Shown here: positions 60,172 to 64,000 of the stretch, in pieces
How the letters are laid out: each line of letters begins with the position of its first letter
How positions within the stretch are numbered: the first letter of the stretch is position 1
Program-made: the position numbers and the translations under genes
From: Arenimonas maotaiensis
Lineage (GTDB): Bacteria > Pseudomonadota > Gammaproteobacteria > Xanthomonadales > Xanthomonadaceae
Assembly: GCF_014638745.1 (NCBI RefSeq)
Contig: NZ_BMFO01000005.1
Coordinates: forward strand, 1 to 64,000
Length of the DNA stretch: 64,000 bases
Reading direction: 5' to 3'
The notes under the pieces: model-generated
Seen by the model: the letters and a program-made list of their open reading frames with translations, nothing else
What the model was told of the DNA's origin: nothing
Databases searched by the model: none

Positions 60172-61032
60172 TCAGCCGCCGTCGAGCCGCTCGCCGCAGC
60201 GGCGGCAGTAGCGGGCGTCGCTGAAGTGCCCGGCCAGCCCGCAGCGGCCGCATTCGCGCAGATCGAGTTCGAGCTTCGCCGACTTCATGGTCTGCGCGAT
60301 TTCCGCGGCGTAGATGCCGGTCGGCACCGCGATCACGCTGTAGCCGATCAGCATCAGCAGCGATGACACCATCTGCCCCAGCGGGGTGCCGGGCGTGACG
60401 TCGCCGTAGCCGACGGTGGACACGGTGACCACGGCCCAGTACATCGCCACCGGAATCGAGGTGAAGCCGTGCTCCGGGCCCTCGACTACGTACATCAGCG
60501 AGCCGAAGATGGTGACCACGATCAGGATGCTGAAGAAGAACACGCCGATCTTGCGGCTGCTGCGGCTCAGCGCCAGCACCAGCACGTTGGCCTCGTTCAG
60601 GAAGGTCGACAGCTTGAGCAGGCGGAAGATGCGCAGCACCCGCAGCAGGCGCACCACCAGCAGGTACTGCGAACCCGGCAGCACCAGGGACACGAAGGCC
60701 GGCAGGATGGCCAGGATGTCGATCACGCCGAGCGCGCTGCGCACGTAGCGCATCGGTTTTTCCAGCACCAACAGGCGCAGCACCAGTTCGACCAGGAACA
60801 GCGCGGTGAAGCCCCATTCCAATGCGTAGAACAGGCCGCTGTGGCTGCGGTGCACCGCGCCCACGCTGTCGGCGATGGTGACCGCCACGCTGGCCAGGAT
60901 GATCCAGATCAACGCGATGTCGAAGTGCAGGCCGGCCGGGGTATCGTGGTGGAACACGATGCGGTGCCACGTCGCGCGCCAGCCGCCGGCCGGGTGCGGG
61001 GCGAGGACCGGATTGAAGAAATGCTTCAGCAT
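60172..61032 (-). CDS. Voltage-gated K+ channel-like protein with C-terminal zinc ribbon
   Basis: 286 residues, six membrane segments in the Kv order. The fourth has regular Arg spacing (VRLLRVLRIFRLLKLS), and the pore has the selectivity filter TVGYGD. After the last helix a cytoplasmic tail of about 50 residues carries CGRCG and CRRCG, a zinc-ribbon pattern not usual in bacterial Kv channels, which often have a coiled coil or an RCK domain there. It is a single gene, one base from the VOC gene end. Confidence 0.92.
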   Translation of the reverse strand: MLKHFFNPVLAPHPAGGWRATWHRIVFHHDTPAGLHFDIALIWIILASVAVTIADSVGAVHRSHSGLFYALEWGFTALFLVELVLRLLVLEKPMRYVRSALGVIDILAILPAFVSLVLPGSQYLLVVRLLRVLRIFRLLKLSTFLNEANVLVLALSRSSRKIGVFFFSILIVVTIFGSLMYVVEGPEHGFTSIPVAMYWAVVTVSTVGYGDVTPGTPLGQMVSSLLMLIGYSVIAVPTGIYAAEIAQTMKSAKLELDLRECGRCGLAGHFSDARYCRRCGERLDGG

Positions 61033-61049
61033 GCCGCGCCTCCGGGGCT

Positions 61050-62168
61050 TCAGTCCAGGGCCTGACCGATGTCCGCCAGCAGGTCGTCCGGGTGTTCCAA
61101 TCCCACCGACATACGGATCAGGTCCGGCGGCGAGACCGCGTTGGCGCCTTCGATCGAGGCGCGGTGTTCGATCAGCGATTCGACGCCGCCCAGCGAGGTG
61201 GCGTTGGTGAACAGGCGCACGCGCGCGGCGAAGCGCAGCGCCGCGTCGCGGCCGCCGCGGAAACGGATCGACAGCATGCCACCGAAGTCACGCATCTGGC
61301 GCGCGGCCACGGCGTGCCCGGGATGCGAAGCCAGTCCCGGATACAGCACGGCGGCGATGGCCGGGTGCGTGCCCAGGAATTCCGCGATGCGGCGGGCGTT
61401 GGCGCAGTGCCAGGCCATGCGTGCCGGCAACGAGCGCGCGCCGCGCAGGATCAGCCAGCTGTTGAACGGCGAGGCGATGCCGCCGGTGATGTGGCGCCGG
61501 TGCGCGGCCGTTTCATACAGGGCGTCGGCCTTGGCGAACACCAGCGCGCCGCCCATCACGTCACTGTGACCGCCGAGGTATTTGGTAGTCGAATGCATCG
61601 CCACGTCGGCGCCGAGCGCCAGCGGCTGCTGCAGGGCCGGGGTGGCGAAGGTGTTGTCGCAGGCCAGCAGTGCGCCGCCGGCGCGCGCGATATCGGCCAG
61701 AGCGGCGATGTCGGCCACCGCCATGCGCGGGTTCGAGGGGGTTTCGGCCCAGATCATCCGGGTCTGCGGCGTCATCGCGGCGCGCACGGCGTCCAAGTCG
61801 GTCATATCGACCGTCCGGCAGGCGATTTGCCGCAGCGGCAGGAATTCGCGCGCCAGCACGCGCAGGCCGGTGTAGCAGTCGTCGGGAATCAGCACCTCGC
61901 TGCCGTTCGGTAACGATTCCAGCAAGCCTTGCATCGCCGCCATGCCGGAGGCATAGGCCAAGGCGCGTTCGCCACCTTCCAACGCCGCCAGGCAGGCTTC
62001 CAGCCGGTCCTGGGTCGGGTTGCCTTCGCGTTGGTATTCGAAGCCGGCTTGGCGTTCGCCGGCCGGGCCGTGCCGGAACGTGGTGCTCAGGTGCAGCGGC
62101 GGCGCCACCGCGCCGGTTTCGGCGTCCGGTTCGGCACCGGCATGCACGGCAAGGGTCTCAAAGCGCAT
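61050..62168 (-). CDS. Cys/Met metabolism PLP enzyme (cystathionine gamma-synthase/lyase type)
   Basis: Trans-sulfuration enzyme of 372 residues. The PLP Lys is in STTKYLGGHSDVMGG, with YASGMAAMQ and EYQREGNPTQ near the cofactor. Whether it acts as MetB, MetC or a lyase cannot be decided by sequence alone. Start ATG at 62168 overlaps the end of the HAD gene by 11 bases. Confidence 0.9.
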   Translation of the reverse strand: MRFETLAVHAGAEPDAETGAVAPPLHLSTTFRHGPAGERQAGFEYQREGNPTQDRLEACLAALEGGERALAYASGMAAMQGLLESLPNGSEVLIPDDCYTGLRVLAREFLPLRQIACRTVDMTDLDAVRAAMTPQTRMIWAETPSNPRMAVADIAALADIARAGGALLACDNTFATPALQQPLALGADVAMHSTTKYLGGHSDVMGGALVFAKADALYETAAHRRHITGGIASPFNSWLILRGARSLPARMAWHCANARRIAEFLGTHPAIAAVLYPGLASHPGHAVAARQMRDFGGMLSIRFRGGRDAALRFAARVRLFTNATSLGGVESLIEHRASIEGANAVSPPDLIRMSVGLEHPDDLLADIGQALD

Positions 62169-62790
62169 GGCATTCTCCCGGATCCAGCGCCCGCAGGCGC
62201 AGCTGCTGCACGAATTGCGTTTCGCTTTCGAACACGAAGGCGTCCAGACCGGCCTGCCGCGCGCCCTCGGCATTGGCCACTTTATCATCGACGTACAGGG
62301 TCGCGGCGGCCGAGAAGCCCAGGCGCTCCAGGCACAGCAGGAACGCCGCCGGATCCGGCTTGCGCAGACCGATGCTGCCGGAGCAGACCAGGCGGGTACG
62401 GAACAGCGGCATCAGCTCGGGCACGATGCGTTCGGCGTGCTGGTGCAGCCAGTGGCCGTTGTTGCTGAAGATGCCAAGCTGCACCTGGCCGGCCAGCGCC
62501 TGGCAGATGCGCAGCATGCCCGGCCGCGCGCGGGTGGCGGTGCGGCGGGCGGCGATGAAGTCCTGGCCGGGGATGTCCAGGCCCCAGTCGCTGCGCAGGC
62601 GGTCCATGTAGTCGTCCAGGCCGAACTCGCCGCGCTCGGAGCGCTTCTCCAGGCCGCTGCCGAATACCGCGCGCTCGATGGCCTCCGGGCTGGCGCCGGC
62701 CGAGGCCGCCAGCGCGCGGCACCGGCGCTCGCGGCTGTAATCCACGAGCACGTGGTCCAGGTCGAGCAGCAGCAGTTTCGGCGCCGTCAT
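62158..62790 (-). CDS. HAD-superfamily hydrolase
   Basis: 210 residues of the HAD fold with motif [11 protein letters not shown], motif II in FSNNG, motif III Lys in LRKPDP and motif IV VDDKVAN. Likely a small-molecule phosphatase of unknown substrate. Its ATG overlaps the hemL stop (ATGA), so hemL, HAD and the PLP enzyme form one operon. Confidence 0.88.
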   Translation of the reverse strand: MTAPKLLLLDLDHVLVDYSRERRCRALAASAGASPEAIERAVFGSGLEKRSERGEFGLDDYMDRLRSDWGLDIPGQDFIAARRTATRARPGMLRICQALAGQVQLGIFSNNGHWLHQHAERIVPELMPLFRTRLVCSGSIGLRKPDPAAFLLCLERLGFSAAATLYVDDKVANAEGARQAGLDAFVFESETQFVQQLRLRALDPGECHAL

Positions 62791-64000
62791 CCGGCGGCGA
62801 TGTCCGCGAACACCTCGCGGGCGGCGGCTAGGGTGTGCGCGATTTCGGTCTCGCCGTGCATCGACGACAGGAAGCCGGCTTCGAACGCCGACGGCGCGAA
62901 ATACACGCCGCGCTGCAGCATGCCGTGGAAGAAACGGTTGAAGCGTGCGCCGTCGGAAGCCATGGCGTCGGCGTAGCCGTTGATCGGACCTTCGCGGAAA
63001 TACAGGCCGAACATGGCGCACACGCCAGTGGTGGTGAACGCCACGCCGGCCGCGTCGGCGGCCTGCTGCAGACCGTCGCGCAGCAGGCGGGTTCGGGCTT
63101 CCAGGTTTTCATAGAAGCCCGGCGCCTGGATCAGCTCCAGCGTGGCCAAGCCGGCGGCCATCGCCACCGGATTGCCGCTGAGCGTACCGGCCTGGTAGAT
63201 CGGGCCGCTCGGCGCGATCTGGCGCATCAGGTCGCGGCGGCCGCCATAGGCGCCGACCGGCATGCCGCCGCCGATGATCTTGCCGAAGGTGGTCAAATCG
63301 GGCGTGACGCCGTACAGCGCCTGCGCGCCGCCGAGCGCGACGCGGAAGCCGGTCATCACTTCGTCGAAGATCAGGATGGCGCCGTGCTTGCTGCACAGTT
63401 CGCGCAGATGCTGCAGATAACCTTCGGCCGGCACGATGCAGTTGGCATTGCCGACGATCGGCTCGACGATGACGCCGGCGATATCGCCGCCGAGGTCATC
63501 GAACAGCCGGGTGGCGGCCTCGAAATCGTTGTAGGGCAGGGTCAGGGTCAGGTCGGCCAGGGTCTTCGGCACGCCCGGCGAGTTCGGCACGCCGAGGGTA
63601 AGCATGCCGGAGCCGGCCTTGACTAGGAAGGAGTCGCCGTGGCCGTGGTAGCAGCCCTCGAACTTCACGATGCGGTTGCGGCCGGTGGCGCCGCGCGCCA
63701 GGCGGATGGCTGATAGCGTAGCCTCGGTGCCGGAGTTCACCATGCGTACCATTTCGCAGCTGGGCACCAGGCGGGTGATGGTCTGCGCCATGGTCACTTC
63801 CAGCGCGTTCGGCACGCCGAAGCTCAGGCCGTCGCGCATCACGGCGTCGACCGCCGCGATCACCTTCGGATGCGCATGGCCGGCGATCATCGGGCCCCAG
63901 GAGCCGATGTAATCGACATAGCGGTTGCCGTCGACGTCGATCAGGTAGGCGCCTTCGGCGCGTTTGGCGAAGAACGGTTCGCCGCCGACCGATTTGAACG
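62787..64000 (-). CDS. hemL: Glutamate-1-semialdehyde 2,1-aminomutase (5' end cut)
   Basis: Forms 5-aminolevulinate for haem by the C5 pathway. The frame is open to the right edge, so the N-terminus is missing; the visible part begins [20 protein letters not shown]. The PLP Lys is in [18 protein letters not shown], and [10 protein letters not shown] and FDEVMTGFR are conserved. The 404 visible residues leave about 20 missing. Confidence 0.96.
   Translation of the reverse strand, partial: FKSVGGEPFFAKRAEGAYLIDVDGNRYVDYIGSWGPMIAGHAHPKVIAAVDAVMRDGLSFGVPNALEVTMAQTITRLVPSCEMVRMVNSGTEATLSAIRLARGATGRNRIVKFEGCYHGHGDSFLVKAGSGMLTLGVPNSPGVPKTLADLTLTLPYNDFEAATRLFDDLGGDIAGVIVEPIVGNANCIVPAEGYLQHLRELCSKHGAILIFDEVMTGFRVALGGAQALYGVTPDLTTFGKIIGGGMPVGAYGGRRDLMRQIAPSGPIYQAGTLSGNPVAMAAGLATLELIQAPGFYENLEARTRLLRDGLQQAADAAGVAFTTTGVCAMFGLYFREGPINGYADAMASDGARFNRFFHGMLQRGVYFAPSAFEAGFLSSMHGETEIAHTLAAAREVFADIAAG

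Overview
The window looks like a stretch of chromosome from a GC-rich gammaproteobacterium of the Xanthomonadales (Lysobacteraceae/Xanthomonadaceae type). The inference rests on gene order, notably groEL-groES, dsbD, tlpA, aroQ, accB, accC, prmA, DUF3426, fis, purH, purD, which I recall as typical of that group, and on a c-di-GMP effector resembling FimX. The genus cannot be fixed from the sequence alone. Nearly all of the window is densely packed core genome with codon use to match; no gene-free stretch exceeds 300 bases.

Layout. Bases 1-1574 are visibly more AT-rich: the 5' end of an IS3-type transposase and a P4-type tyrosine integrase, ending at the 3' end of an elongator tRNA-Met gene (1575-1651), so this is the tRNA-side end of an integrated island that continues to the left. 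Bases 1.8-3.5 kb carry ppk2 and rppH; 3.5-8.4 kb a hybrid histidine kinase and a catalytically degenerate GGDEF/EAL response regulator in one operon; 8.6-12.6 kb a DUF6776 protein, a bactofilin, erpA, nudC, ampE and an unknown gene; 12.6-14.4 kb an MFS-PlsC fusion. Bases 14.5-24.3 kb are one long run of minus-strand biosynthetic and redox genes (purD to dsbD), followed by groESL with CIRCE. Bases 26.6-39.1 kb hold a CoA transferase, a TraB-like protein, an MgtE transporter, glnE, a nitroreductase, a YceI protein, lpxL, waaA, tolC and a Pcm-like methyltransferase. Bases 39.2-45.0 kb are a TetR-controlled RND efflux operon. Bases 45.1-51.5 kb hold a SIMPL protein, a tiny arginine-rich ORF, a TPP-riboswitch-controlled thiC, tandem bacteriohemerythrins with an FNR-type site, a Nudix protein, a DUF4870 protein, ppa and a DUF465 gene with a second FNR-type site. 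Bases 51.6-64 kb hold exoD, hppA, pfp, adk, mpl, an SDR, an orphan pilin, a K+ channel with a zinc ribbon, a trans-sulfuration enzyme, a HAD phosphatase and hemL, which is cut by the window end.

How the genes fit together. Pyrophosphate and polyphosphate handling is a recurring theme: a PPi-dependent phosphofructokinase (pfp), a K+-independent proton-pumping pyrophosphatase (hppA), a soluble pyrophosphatase (ppa) and adenylate kinase lie within about 6.5 kb, with PPK2 and several Nudix enzymes elsewhere. A second theme is oxygen: two sites matching the FNR/ANR consensus sit at class-II spacing before the hemerythrins and the DUF465 gene. A third is cell surface and motility signalling: the FimX-like effector, the pilin, bactofilin, LPS enzymes, TolC and RND efflux. 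No CRISPR array, rRNA operon or recognisable defence system was seen. The most notable unexplained items are the 16-residue arginine-rich ORF with its own terminator, the kinase/degenerate c-di-GMP receptor operon, the DsbD with two tandem N-terminal domains, and the channel with a cytoplasmic zinc ribbon.
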